Shown one piece after another: positions 10,398-21,055 of a DNA stretch of 64,000 nt. A program made the translations under genes and the position numbers. Position 1 is the stretch's first letter. The number at the start of each line of letters is the position of its first letter. Under the pieces are notes generated by a model that had not been told where the DNA came from, did not search any database, and was given only the letters and a program-made list of their open reading frames with translations. The DNA comes from Prorocentrum cordatum (Eukaryota; Sar; Dinophyceae; Prorocentrales; Prorocentraceae): NCBI GenBank assembly GCA_963575745.1, contig CAUYUJ010001402.1:32501-96500 (forward strand), in the 5' to 3' direction.

Positions 10398-12133
10398 CGA
10401 GGGGCAGGACTTCTCAAAACCTGCGGGGTTTCTCAGAAGCCCTCCAGCATCCCGCTTCTGAGAATCCGTCTCTGTCCCCAGAGAAGGGTCAGGAAGCTTC
10501 TCACGAGGCTGGAGGCCTTCCGAGCCTCCTGGGAAGGCCCGGCCCCTCCGACTTCCCCCTCTGGGCTCGCCGCCGCGTCTGGCGGCCCGAGGAGGTTTTT
10601 TTGTATACGAAGAGTCGGCTACACGCAGGAAGTGGCCGCAGGCAAGAGAGACCCCAGACATCCAGCGCCTCGAAAGTATCGAAGCGACCAGCTTGTCCCT
10701 ATGTTTGACCTCTAGAGGCCCGTTCCGGGCCTCGCGACCCTCCAAAAACTGCTCGGGATGGAAAACCGGCCCTTGGGCAGGGTCCGACGGGTCCTGGGGC
10801 CCACGTTCAGGTCGAAACGCCGAGTGTTGGGCTTTCGTGCGCGGCATGCCGATCGCTGCATGCGCCTCGGCAGCAGCAGCCTGCGCGCCTGAGCTCAACC
10901 ACCCATCCCCCACGCTCTCCGAAGGCCGCTCGCCCAAGGGTCGCACTGGCGCAGGGCGCCTCCCCGCGCGTGGCCCAGAAGAGAACGGCTCGCAGAGGGT
11001 CCTCTGCGTCCGGGGGGACCTGGTCGACGGAGCGATCTCGAGCCAAGAGCAGCAGGTTCTCCGAGCGGCTCGACCGACCGAAGGGCGGGAGAGGGCGCTC
11101 CTCTCCTGAGGCTGGGCATCTCCGCGGGACGCGCGCGGGCTGAAGGCAAGACAGACGACCCCAGAAGAACCCAAACTGTACCATTGTTGACGGCAGCTCG
11201 CTGCGCCTGCTCGTCGCAGGGACCGAAGACGACGAGGCGCAACCGAAGACGGCAAGGAGGGGGGGGAAGAGGAGGACAGGGCGGAGGAGGATGGGGAGAG
11301 TGAGGGGGGAAAGGTCGCGTTGCGAAAGAGAAAAAAGGAAAGAGAGACTGAGAGAAGGATATAGAAAGGGGGCTGTAGAAGTTGGTTTGCCAAGTGTGTC
11401 CTTGGCCCAGGCCTTCCATGACGGGCGATCAACATTGGCATCGCCATGGAATCCGAGGAGAGCGGGACAGAAGGAATTCAACTTGGAGAAATCATGCATG
11501 TCCATGAGGATGAAGAGGAAAAGGAAAAACCTGAAACAAGGACGGCACAGACACACGCAATGACGAAGCGAAAACATCCAAGGCAGCCCACAAAAGAGTG
11601 CGCGAAGACGCTGGGGTTTCATGTCCCTTTTTTCTCCCTTCTGGTCCATCCCCCTGTTCCTATTGCGTTTCCTTATCATATTATTGATGCTCCTCCTTTT
11701 CCTACTGTGTTTGCTCCTTTTCCTCTTCAACATAATCCTCGTCCTCCTCTTCCTCCTCCAGTTGTTCCTCCTCCTCCCCCGCATCATCACCATCAGCAGC
11801 ATCACCATAATCCCCCACCCTCTTGCGAAATTCCTGAAGAGGAATTGCACGGGCACGATAGATTGTGATATGTGTTTAATCAACGGATTGCACGGGGCGC
11901 AACACACCGTGTTCTAACACGCCCCCTCGGCCAGGGTGGTCGATGAGTGCTCGATGAGTGCGACGACTGATGACCTCACGTAAAGCGAACTAAAAGAAGA
12001 GTAACAGAATCAAGTGAAAGCTCTGTCGGGTCTCCAACCCAGCTTAAAGAAGTTGCGTCGCTGGGTAGAAGACAAAAGTGCACAGGTGGAAGGCGTCTAT
12101 ACAGTAAGGCGCAAACGCGCATGCCCCACTACG
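10398..12133. other. Unassigned region up to the DIRS element
   Basis: No gene is recognised. A long minus-strand open frame (9951-11447) crosses the palindrome and has no domain, with low-complexity Ser/Pro/Arg stretches. A CTC-rich patch lies at about 11690-11790. Confidence 0.45.
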
Positions 12134-12267
12134 TGTGAGCGTTCCTTTTCTCGGGGCCAGAGGATGCCAAGACAACTCTCCAGTAGCGATGTGCCCGGCA
12201 GACGGGACGCGAACAGATGGAGGCCGCCAAGAGAAAGGTGCACACTCGGCGGCCCCAACCTCTCCGA
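12134..12267 (-). repeat. Split direct repeat B2
   Basis: 134 bp, matching 12428-12561 in the same orientation with about four substitutions. It forms the outer 3' end of the DIRS element. A 45-bp spacer separates it from A2. Confidence 0.88.
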
Positions 12268-12312
12268 GACCTCTGCACAGATCTGCAGGGAGGGAGCTTT
12301 AAAGCAGGGAGG

Positions 12313-12427
12313 GCGCTTGAGCCAACAAGGTCACGGAAACAACACTCAGACGCGATGCAAGCCAGCGACCTTCACGGCGGTCCAACCCCGAGAGAGAAGC
12401 TAACAAAGACGTGTTAAACACTAGGCA
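12313..12427 (-). repeat. Split direct repeat A2
   Basis: About 115 bp, matching 18235-18350 with about four substitutions and directly abutting B1. It ends in GTGTTAAACAC, a near-palindrome (GTGTT/AACAC arms) of the kind expected around a tyrosine-recombinase crossover. Confidence 0.88.
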
Positions 12428-12561
12428 TGTGAGCGTTCCTTGTCTCGGGGCCAGAGGATGCCAAGACAACTCTCCAGTAGCGATGCGCCCGGCAGCCGGG
12501 ACGCGAACAGATGGAGGCCGCCAAGAGAAAGGTGCACACTCGGCGGCTCCAACCTCTCCGA
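12428..12561 (-). repeat. Split direct repeat B1
   Basis: The inner copy of B. It directly adjoins A2, as expected if a circular A-B junction templates the 3' end of the element. Confidence 0.88.
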
Positions 12562-12689
12562 ACTTGCTCCAAAGCACCATCTGGCCGCAGGCCTTATATT
12601 TTACCGAATGGCTTACAGAGCGGGCGGAAAATGCTGTCAGCAAAAGCGCGGACAAACACGGCGCAGAGCCGGGGAGGGTAAGGCTCTGC

Positions 12690-13345
12690 TAGCTTACTGA
12701 ACTTGACACCGCTCGGATGGTTGCCGACGATTTCAACATGCTTTTTGCTGGAGAAAGAGCACACACACCACGGCCAGAACATGTGACATTGAGATGCTTA
12801 CATGAGATGTGGGCACAGAGAAACTTCGTGCGCCTGCGCCACGGAGCGCCCCAGGCGCAGTAATCTGTGACACAAGTTTCTACACAGGAGCTTCGCGCGA
12901 GGACCTCGAAGGCTCTCACATTCCAAGGCAGGCTCGTGCGAGGATTCTCTACCACGCACGGCACACTGAGTCTTCGGCACAGATCTAAAACACTGAAGGC
13001 AACTTTGCATAAGCGATTGGCCATGTCGACTATACGCTGATCGGCAAGCGAGAGAGAGGGGAGGCCGAGAAGGAAGGCACGCGACCGAACCGGTGAGAAA
13101 AGGCATCGGAGGGCCGAGAAGGAAGAGCACGGCGGCGCCAGCCAGATCGCCGCGATCAAGCCTGCGCGAACCCATCCGCGAATTTTTCGGACGAGGCTCT
13201 CATTTAGCAACTCAAAGTGCGGGCCATGTCGAATGTCGATCTCGAAAATCTGACTATTCTGCAAAGCTACAGCTCGCCGCCATGCTCGAGCAAGGCGGCC
13301 TGAACCAGAAAAGATCTCTAGAGCAAACTGTTGTCCCATCACAGC
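12690..13345 (-). pseudogene. C5-methyltransferase-like domain of the DIRS element
   Basis: The minus-strand frame shows an SAM-binding-like ALEIFSGSGRLARAW, then APPCSSFSALR (Pro-Cys, the usual nucleophile motif IV), VVENPRTS (ENx, motif VI position) and GAPWRRRTKF (arginine-rich, like motif VIII). This order matches C5-cytosine methyltransferases, and no DPPY/NPPY motif of N6-adenine enzymes is seen. The expected C-terminal LAEPYPPRLC stretch lies in another frame at about 12690-12740, so the end is frameshifted. The domain follows the recombinase in the same polyprotein. Methyltransferases captured by dinoflagellate retroelements have been reported. Activity of this copy is doubtful. Confidence 0.75.
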
Positions 13346-13429
13346 TGCCTGGCGGGCAGCGGCCTCAAGATCTGCGAGCTGATGCGGGCGGCGGCAGTGT
13401 GAGCCTGGCGCTGCACGGCGCGCGAGCCC

Positions 13430-14130
13430 ATGCTGCTGTCGGATGCCTGTTGCCCACGCTTCTTGATCTCGAGAGGGCGGGCGTGGGTGGCCAGCTCGCG
13501 GATCGCCCCGCGGTGTCGGAGCTGGCACGGCGTGGGAGGCCCCAGGTTGCCGAGGACCTTGTCTAACCGCGGCCAGGAAGAACAGGGCGGCCCAGCTCGA
13601 GTACTTCAGGTCGAGCAGAGGCGGCGTTGCGCCGAGGCCGGCCCTGACCCGTGACAGCAGGCCTCCCACCCGACCGAGCACCGTGTTGTCGTGGCTCAGC
13701 GGCGGGCCGAGCCCGCCCGTCCTTGGTGGCGTGCTGTACTCCGACTCGAACGGCCGCAGGGTCCACACCGCCAGAGCTCGAGGTCCCTTCGGCGACAGGC
13801 CCTGCCGACAGCACGAGGGGGCCATCAGGAGGAGGGCGACCACCGACCACAGGTAGCCCTGGAGGAACAGCGCGTGAAGGTAGGCCGTCACCGTCGAGAC
13901 GAGCTGGGTGGTGCTGTCGATCACCCAGCTGGCTGCCGCACACCACAGGCAAAGCTGAGCCACAACGTGCTTGCACCGAGCTTCCTGATGCTTCTTCACG
14001 ATGCGCCTCCCAAGCAAGAACGGGCCGATCTCGTCGACCGTCGACCCCGTCACGTAGTCCTGGTGGCGGCGAGCAGTGGTATCGGCTCGCAGGCCTGGCT
14101 CGAGGCCGCTGGGCGATGCCAACGGTTGTG
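13430..14130 (-). pseudogene. Tyrosine recombinase region of the DIRS element (degraded)
   Basis: One frame reads VSTVTAYLHALFLQGY followed by LSPKGPRALAVW, resembling the helical N-terminal core-binding part of DIRS-type tyrosine recombinases. A shifted frame at about 13440-13530 reads LRHRGAIRE and then RGQQASDSSMGSR, matching the LRHxGA...RGRW..DSS catalytic box seen in this class. Several frameshifts separate the pieces and I could not place the catalytic tyrosine. The position between RNase H and methyltransferase, plus the split direct repeats, supports the call. Confidence 0.6.
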
Positions 14131-14429
14131 CCACGGGCTGCTTGCGGCACCTCCGAGCTGTCGAAGGCCTCGCTGCTGGCGGCCGCGACAGGGGCATCAG
14201 CGGGGCAGAAGTCGACGCCAAAGGCCCGTCCGAGCCTGGCTGCAAAGGCGCGGACGCGGCTGCCCCGCTGGCCGCAGGCGTCCCCGTTCAGCGGAGCATG
14301 TCGCGGCCTGGGCAGGACAACAGCCGGAGGGTCGGGCGCACGGGGCTTGGCTGACGCTTCGGCCCAGTCACCCTGCCTGCGCCTTGAGCCCCGATCTGCA
14401 GGATTGTGCTCTGAAGGGAGCCACCGCCA

Positions 14430-15113
14430 GCGAGAAGTCATGTTGAAGGCAAGGTTGAGACCACCGATCTGACGACAGACTCGCATCAACCGCGAGGATG
14501 AACGGCCCTTGGACACGGCAAGGATGCTGGCCATGGCGTCACCCAAGTACAAGTGGCGCTTCCCGAAATTCGCCATGGCACGTGTCTTGCGGAGATGAGC
14601 TAGGACCATGCCACGGCCCTCGAGGAACACCTGGGCCTCCGAGCGGGCCCACCGTCTCACCAAGACCCGCCGCCATTCGCCGTCCCATATACTCGAGTCA
14701 ATGTCGATCTTATCCTCTGGAACCTCGGGGGCGGGCCCGTATATGTCGAAGCCTCCTAGAAGGACGAGCGAGAGAGCATGATCTCGAGGTCGATAACCCA
14801 ATTAATCTTCACGAGAAAATCTCCACCTCTCATTAAATCGACCGAGCGACTTGACAGTACTGACGTCCACCTTCTGCTGCACGATACACCCTCCCCAAGA
14901 TGACGCATCGACAGCGAGAACCCCCTGAGACCAAGCAGCCCCAAGATTTTGGGATGCGAGAAAGATGAGCCCAGCGGGCCAGCCCAGCTCACGTCGAACA
15001 GAGCCCCAAAGACGGCGGCGATGAGGACCAGCGCCAGCTGCAAAAGAGTAACAGGCCGAGAAAACGCACAACAGCTCGCGGCGGATGAGAGCACGCGTCG
15101 TGTAATGAGACAT
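14430..15113 (-). pseudogene. RNase H domain of the DIRS element (canonical motif order)
   Basis: A first frame (15113-14802) carries LAVDASSWGGCIV, the Asp of strand 1. A second frame (14801 down to about 14430) carries SEAQVFLEG (helix Glu), YLGDAMASILAV (second Asp) and PSEHNPADRGSR (last Asp). The order Asp-Glu-Asp-Asp is that of ordinary RNase H and contrasts with the permuted order in the non-LTR elements of this window. A frameshift near 14.80 kb separates the two pieces. Confidence 0.75.
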
Positions 15114-15121
15114 GATAACCG

Positions 15122-16210
15122 TCAGGGTCTCCCCACTGACATACCCCTCCTTGAGGATCTCTGAATAGCCAATCTGATATTCCAGACGATGCGAGGACTC
15201 AGGCCAACTGCAGCGTTTTCATCGGAGAAGGTCCACCCTAGAGCCGTCGCGCCAGGACCCGACTCCACTGGATGCGTGGGAAGATCCACCCCACTCAACT
15301 CCTGCTGTACCTCCTCAGCCACGCCCCTGACAACCTCCCGATCCTTCCCGAAGGCGAAAAAGTTATCAACATACTCGGTGTGTGCGAAAGGCTCCAGACA
15401 CAGAGGGGGGAGATGATCGACGACGGCATTGCTTTCAGTCACGCCACGAACCCTCCTGGCTCGATACTCAAGTACTTGTTGGCAGGCCCAGAGAGAAAGC
15501 TTCCAGCCCATCGGGATCACCTTCAGGACTGGCAGAAGGTATTGGCCCCGTCTGACAGCGCGGCCTTGGGCCGTCCGGACATTCACCAGGTCGGCTCGAA
15601 CCCTCGGGAGGACGAACATGTCACGAAGAGCTTCGGGGAATTGCATGTTGTAAAAAGCGTTTACGATATCGACCGAGCCGACCTGGATGGGAGCCGCACT
15701 GTCAACCTCTATGGCCGAGAAGGCAGCCCCCGACGCCAGCGCCACGGGGTCGCTATCACGAAAACGGCAAGGTGGTAGCCTACCATCGACTATCAAGCGG
15801 TACTTCCCTGACTTCTTATAAACGAAGAACAAGCCGCACGAGACCTCACCCGACAGGTGCCACTCGATCAGGTCGCAATCGGCCAGCCTACGCAGCAACT
15901 CCGCGTAGAGGGCGGGCGACCGTCTGAGGGCGGGGTCCGAGTAAGGCCGGGCAGGTCCCTCGCGCTTAGCTATCTCCCTGTCAGTAGTTTCTGGCAAGCG
16001 CAATTGAATTAACCGCTCAGCAATCTCTTTGCCCCGATCACCAGCCAGATGCTCGAGAGACCGCGAAACAGATCCAGCCGCTGGTAGGTCGACCAGGTGG
16101 ACGGAGTCCATGCTGAGGGGAGCAATCACGGCGCCGTCGCCGTAAGCACTCTTTGCCCGAAGCGCTCGAAGGGCTCCTGGGCCGTTCAGATCGTCCGGCG
16201 GCGGCCCCAC
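15122..16210 (-). CDS. Reverse transcriptase of the DIRS element
   Basis: An uninterrupted 362-residue frame. RT motif A is VGSVDIVNAFYNMQF, motif B is IPMGWKLSLWACQ, and motif C is HTEYVDNFFAF near 15362-15376, so the catalytic pair reads DN instead of DD. A GWTFSD block follows, as in Ty3/DIRS-type RTs. It polymerises cDNA on the element RNA. The frame runs into the RNase H region with only a stop between, so it was probably one polyprotein. The start is arbitrary because upstream parts are frameshifted. Confidence 0.85.
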   Translation of the reverse strand: MGPPPDDLNGPGALRALRAKSAYGDGAVIAPLSMDSVHLVDLPAAGSVSRSLEHLAGDRGKEIAERLIQLRLPETTDREIAKREGPARPYSDPALRRSPALYAELLRRLADCDLIEWHLSGEVSCGLFFVYKKSGKYRLIVDGRLPPCRFRDSDPVALASGAAFSAIEVDSAAPIQVGSVDIVNAFYNMQFPEALRDMFVLPRVRADLVNVRTAQGRAVRRGQYLLPVLKVIPMGWKLSLWACQQVLEYRARRVRGVTESNAVVDHLPPLCLEPFAHTEYVDNFFAFGKDREVVRGVAEEVQQELSGVDLPTHPVESGPGATALGWTFSDENAAVGLSPRIVWNIRLAIQRSSRRGMSVGRP

Positions 16211-16222
16211 CGAGATGACCGA

Positions 16223-17008
16223 CTAGCGAATCATGTTGAGACTGGCCTGCTGGCTAGCGGTGGGGCCCTGGGTCTTCCGGGGACAAGATGAACCAAGATA
16301 CAAATCATTCAAAGCACCGGTGACCTCGTCACACACCTCGTCAACGTGGATGGTAAGAAGCAGCTGGCGTCGGGTAGACCTGCCACTGTGTACAGCAGTT
16401 CCTCTGAAACCCCGATGCAAAACTGAGGTGGGTCGAGGGAGAGGCAATAAGTTACGCTGCCGCTCCTCCGCCCAGAAAGGATGACTGTGAGCAGAATGCC
16501 TTCCCGGTGCAAGTCCAGGAGGCCCTCCCTGAAAGGCGTGTTCGCGATGGGGCTGGTCGGGAGGTCGGTCCAGCCCCGGTAGGGTAAGCATCACCCCTGC
16601 TCCTGATGTCCGTCCTCTCCCTGCTTCACGAGCTCCACCGCCTCCTCGTAGGCCTTGCTGACCGGCATGAGGATCGCTGCGTGGCGCTCGACCTTGCCAG
16701 GCTCGCGGGTGATGGGGTCCAGGTGGACCATCGTCACCCTCGAGTCCTTGGTCGCCCCCAAGAAAATGGTGGCCTCATCGAGCACCGCGAGCCGCAACGA
16801 GGATGAGATCCTCTTGTTCTTGCCCTTCGGCCCCAAGAGGGGTGGGGCCACGAAGTCCATGTGGTATACGCACTCAGCCACAGCGCCCTCCCGAGAAGGC
16901 GCTCGATCGTGGCACTGTTGCTGACGTCAATAATGTTGCAGTGGAAGTCCTCATCCCAGCAAAGCAAGGCAGTGTCGTGGACTACCCCGCCCCAGTCACC
17001 GATCCGTA
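16223..17008 (-). pseudogene. Broken region between gag-like part and RT of the DIRS element
   Basis: Three frames hold successive fragments: DGIRIGDWGGVVHDTALLCW near 17.0 kb, then VLDEATIFLGATKDSRVTM and AILMPVSKAYEEAVELV (16591-16881), then LPLPRPTSVLHRG-type sequence. The pieces are collinear with one polyprotein damaged by indels. No named domain is recognised, and an aspartic protease motif (DTG/DSG) is not evident. Confidence 0.45.
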
Positions 17009-17017
17009 TGCCGTCGG

Positions 17018-18034
17018 TCATGAGGAGCGAGCGGTGATGCCTGAGAAGCCCTCCGTGTCGGTGAGAGAACCAGCTGCAGCACCACGGGGTGGGCCTGGGC
17101 CCGAGCATGGGCCAGTCTCGGGAGGGTGACCCCGCAGCTGAACATCTGATACGACGATGCGACCCCTGAGACGATCCCGTGACACCAAGATCGTGGCCAC
17201 GATGGCCCTCAAATCGTGATAGCTCTCCATGGTGGGGTACTCCTCCACGGGGCGAGCCAGCAGGTCGCCGAACTCCACGGCCGCACCTGAAGGTGCGGTG
17301 AAGATGCCGACCTCGCTCTGCACGTGATCCGTCTCCGCCATGGAAGCGGGAGTCCCGCGAGGGCCGTGAATGGTCGACTCCACCGTCTCCCGCTGAGCCC
17401 CAGCGGCATCCGCGGACAAGCCCCCCGCAAGAGGCGCAGCAGGGGTCTGGGTACCAGCTGCTGGCCCCAGGTCGCCCTCCGGCATCACCGCAGGCGGCTG
17501 CGCCCGAGGGATGACAGCGCCTCCAGGCGGAGCCACCGTCGGCAAGCCAGCTGCCGCTGCCGGCTGGATATACAGGTCATCAGCGGCCTGACGAGTCTGG
17601 CTGACGGACTCCGCGAGCTCGGCTGCACTGGGCGGGCGTCGGAACCTGCGTGCCCCGGCCCGCGCAATCCCGGGAGGGAGGGCCCGTCGATCTGAAGCGA
17701 GAAGCACGGCCTGGTAGTAAGGGCTCGACCCCTCACGGTGCTCGAAGTACACATCGGCATCGGGCGTCATGAATCCCTCCAGCAGCTCATTGACTGGAGT
17801 CATCCCCTGCGGCCGCAAGTGGTCCCAGACTCGCTGGCGCTGCCAGCCTCGAGCCCCGTAGGGCAGGATCCAAGCCCAGGGCTGGACGGACCCTGACGCC
17901 ATGACGGTGGGAGGCTGCCAGAGAAACTGATCCACATCGGCCAGCCGTAACGATGAGCTCTGCACCACGAGCGAAGAGAGAAAGCCTAGCACCACGCTCC
18001 AGAACCAGCATGAGGGAGGCATCACGTCGGGCAC
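17018..18034 (-). CDS. Putative gag-like N-terminal protein of the DIRS element
   Basis: A 338-codon frame that opens with a non-ATG codon; the first ATG is at 18022. It has a hydrophobic N-terminal stretch (WFWSVVLGFLSSLVV), a Trp-rich block (WQPPTVM, PWAWILPYGARGWQ) and a long Pro/Ala-rich centre. It ends in an acidic segment (EYPTMESYHDLRAIVATILV) followed by a basic tail. No zinc knuckle is visible. Its position directly after A1 and before the RT supports a structural role. I cannot assign a family. Confidence 0.45.
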   Translation of the reverse strand: MPDVMPPSCWFWSVVLGFLSSLVVQSSSLRLADVDQFLWQPPTVMASGSVQPWAWILPYGARGWQRQRVWDHLRPQGMTPVNELLEGFMTPDADVYFEHREGSSPYYQAVLLASDRRALPPGIARAGARRFRRPPSAAELAESVSQTRQAADDLYIQPAAAAGLPTVAPPGGAVIPRAQPPAVMPEGDLGPAAGTQTPAAPLAGGLSADAAGAQRETVESTIHGPRGTPASMAETDHVQSEVGIFTAPSGAAVEFGDLLARPVEEYPTMESYHDLRAIVATILVSRDRLRGRIVVSDVQLRGHPPETGPCSGPGPPRGAAAGSLTDTEGFSGITARSS

Positions 18035-18234
18035 TGGGCAGACTGAAGCTCGGGCAAGCGGCCTGCGTCGCTGTCGGGTACCCAGGGCACGATGGATAAC
18101 TCAGTAACGAGACAAGTCAGCTGGTACGTGCATGGTGGACTCACGGTGTATGCAGGAGCTGAGGGGCAACGACTGTGGTGCGATGGCGCCCGCTCTCAGC
18201 CAATCGGTCACCCGGTTCAGCGAGAACCGGGCTT

Positions 18235-18350
18235 GCGCTTGAGCCAACAAGGTCACGGAAACAACACTCAGACGTGATGCAAGCCAGCGACCTTCACGGC
18301 GGCCCAACCCCGAGACAGAAGCTAACAAAGACGTGTTAAACACTAAGCAT
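18235..18350 (-). repeat. Split direct repeat A1
   Basis: The outer 5' end of the DIRS element on the minus strand, matching 12313-12427. It ends at GTGTTAAACAC plus TAAGCAT, beyond which an AT/AC microsatellite begins. Confidence 0.88.
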
Positions 18351-18400
18351 ATATATATATATATATATACATACATACATACATATATATATATAAAGTC

Positions 18401-19720
18401 AGTACACACACAACTATGTATAGCACAAAGCGCACAGCGCCCAAACCTGTCAACGCCGGACGCGGCAAGTAGTAAGGGAGAGGAGAAAGAAGCTTTAGGA
18501 TCACCTGGCGGCAGTGGTGGCGTCTGACGGGCCTGGCCGGCATGGCCGAACTGCCACCATGGTGGCGCGCCTGGTCCAAAGTGCAATCCGAGTGGGAAAC
18601 TGAAGCACGGTGAGCCTCATCGATGGCCTCACAAAGTTGCGTGCCTGATATCTTAACAGCATCCGAAGCCGTCCTTCCGAATGCGTCTTACACTGCACAA
18701 TACTGCCGAACCTGCCCGTCGCTTCCCAGAAACTGCAATCGGGGCAACGAGTAGAACAGCGGAACACAGGGCTACATTCCGGCATTATCTTGAAAAAAGT
18801 TCCAAGTGCACTGATCGGCCATCCATCGGCCTCATTTGGTCCATAACTGGAAGTCAGTGGCCGGCAGTCAAGCTCGACAGCATACCACTACTTTACGGAG
18901 GCGGCAGTAATAACGTCGGCGCCATTGACTCATCCCCGATGAAGCCCTCGATCACCTCGCACTGACTGTAGAAGAGGCCAGGACCGTCCACCCGACCGCC
19001 CGCCCATCCCCAGTGGCGAAGCGCATCGTGACAGCTCGTTCATGTGCGAGTTTCACGCTGATTGCTGCGCCTATCTCAGAAGTAACTTCCGGCGCAAAGT
19101 ATCATGCAATTACTCGACCATGACATGCCAAGAATGCGCCGAACAGATTCAACAACACGCCAGCTTGCATATCCAGGCACGCATCGATAAACACCTGCGT
19201 TTTGGACACGTCCTGGCGCGGACAACGATGATCACGCCTCAGCTCGGTAAACGAAGGGTCGAGCTGCATCGGGTCTTACGCAGAGCGGAGATCGCGATGC
19301 ATCTTACCCTGCCAGTGGCTGATTTGATCTAACCACTGCTCATGAACGCTAGGCCGGCACGCGGGCCACTCGCTTCTCCCCGCAGGGAGCCCTGCCAGGT
19401 ATTCCAGAGATGACGGTCTGCAAGCATCCCCAGAACGGAATAGGAAGCTGGTCAGGTCATCGGCGGCGTCGTCGTCGTGAATCACCTGGCCAGTTGCATC
19501 CTCTAACTCGCGCTCGACAATATCGCTGAGCCACTCAGCGCAAGACCTTCCACCAGTTACTCACACAGATAAGTCTAGCCATTAAATGTCGGTTAAAGAA
19601 ACAACACTACTGGGGGCATTTTCCTCGCCATCAATGCCCCGGGCTCTTTCCGAACAGAACTTTGGCCGCTTCCGCCGTTTAAAGCAGACACGCGCAAGGC
19701 GGCGGGCTGATACAACTGGG
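18401..19720. repeat. 1.3-kb tandem duplication, copy 1
   Basis: This copy is collinear with 19761-21055. The offset is 1360 bp at the left end and 1335 bp at the right, because about 25-27 bp near 18810-18845 are missing from the second copy. It is preceded by an AT/ATAC microsatellite. No conserved long frame runs through both copies, so I treat it as non-coding. Confidence 0.9.
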
Positions 19721-19760
19721 CCCAGAGGCCCCGTCGGCGGACATACATATATATATATAC

Positions 19761-21055
19761 AGTACACGCACAACTATGTATATCACAAAGCGCACAGCGC
19801 CCAAACCTGTCAACGCCGGACGCGGCAAGTAGCAAGGGAGAGGAGAAAGGAGGTTGAGGATCACCTGGCGGCAGTGGTGGCGACTGACGGGCCTGGCCGG
19901 CGTGGCCGAACTGCCACCATGGTGGCGCGCCTGGTCCAAAGTGCAATCCGAATGGGAAACTGAAGCACGGTGAGCCTCATCGATGGCCTCACGAAGTTGC
20001 GTGCTTGATATCTAAGCAGCATCCGAAGCCGTCCTTCCGAATGCGTCTTACACTGTATCCACAATACTGCCGAACCTGCCCATCGCTTCCCAGAAGCTGC
20101 AATCGGGGCCACGAGTAGAACAGCGAAACACAAGGCTACATTCCCGCATTATCTTGAACAAGGTTCCAAGTGCACTGAAACTGGAAGTCAGTGGCCGGCA
20201 GTCAAGCTCGACAGCATGCCACTACTGTACGGAGGCGGCAGTAATAACATCGGCGCCATTGACTCATCCCCAACGAAGCCCTCGATCACCTCGCACTGAC
20301 TGTAGGAGAGGCCAGGACCGTCCACCCGACCGCCCGCCCATCCGCAGTGGCGAAGCGCATCGTGACAGCTCGTTCATGTGCGAGTTTCACGCTGATTGCT
20401 GCGCCTGTCTTAGAAGTAGCTTCCGGCGCAAAGTATCATGAAATTTCCCGACCGTAACATGCCAAAAATCGCGCCGAACAGATTCAACAAAACGTCAGCG
20501 TGCATATCCAGGCACGCATCGATAAACACCTGCGTTTTGGACACGTCCTGGCGCGGACAACGATGATCACGCCTCAGCTCGGTAAACGAAGGGTCGAGCT
20601 GCATCGGGTCTTACGCAGAGCGGAAATCGCGACGTATCTTACCCTGCCAGTGGCTGATTTGATCTAACCACTGCTCATGAACGCTAGGCCGGCACGCGGG
20701 CCACTCGCTTCTCCCCGCAGGGAGCCCTGCCAGGTATTCCAGAGATGACGGTCTGCAAGCATCCCCAGAACGGAATAGGAAGCTGGTCAGGTCATCGGCG
20801 GCGTCGTCGTCGTGAATCACCTGGCCAGTTGCATCCTCTAACTCGCGCTCGACAATATCGCTGAGCCACTCAGCGCAAGACCTTCCACCAGTTACTCACA
20901 CAGATAAGTCTAGCCATTAAATGTCGGTTAAAGAAACAACACTACTGGGGGCATTTTCCTCGCCATCAATGCCCCGGGCTCTTTCCGAACAGAACTTTGG
21001 CCGCTTCCACCGTTTAAAGAAGACACGCGCAAGGCGGCGGGCTGATACAACCGAG
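19761..21055. repeat. 1.3-kb tandem duplication, copy 2
   Basis: The second unit of the duplication, with a few per cent divergence from the first. The two copies stop matching after GGGCTGATACAAC (about 19714 and 21049). Confidence 0.9.

Larger units (their letters stand above)
12134..18350 (-). mobile_element. DIRS-order retrotransposon with split direct repeats
   Basis: Read on the minus strand, the order is repeat A1 (18350-18235), gag-like region, RT, RNase H, tyrosine recombinase, methyltransferase, repeat B1 (12561-12428), A2 (12427-12313) and B2 (12267-12134). A1 and A2 differ at about 4 of 115 positions, and B1 and B2 at about 4 of 134. The A1-ORFs-B1-A2-B2 order is the split-direct-repeat arrangement known for PAT/Ngaro-type members of the DIRS order, which integrate with a tyrosine recombinase. 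Coding parts have several frameshifts, so this copy is probably dead. The low repeat divergence nevertheless suggests fairly recent insertion. Confidence 0.85.

Noticed and set aside
9951-11447. 498-codon minus-strand frame as a gene
   Set aside because: It crosses the palindrome, has low-complexity composition and no domain, and overlaps other long frames; GC-rich stop-poor DNA explains it.
12313-18350. Repeat A as a pair of LTRs
   Set aside because: Repeat B exists only at the 3' side in two copies around A2, which fits split direct repeats and not LTRs.
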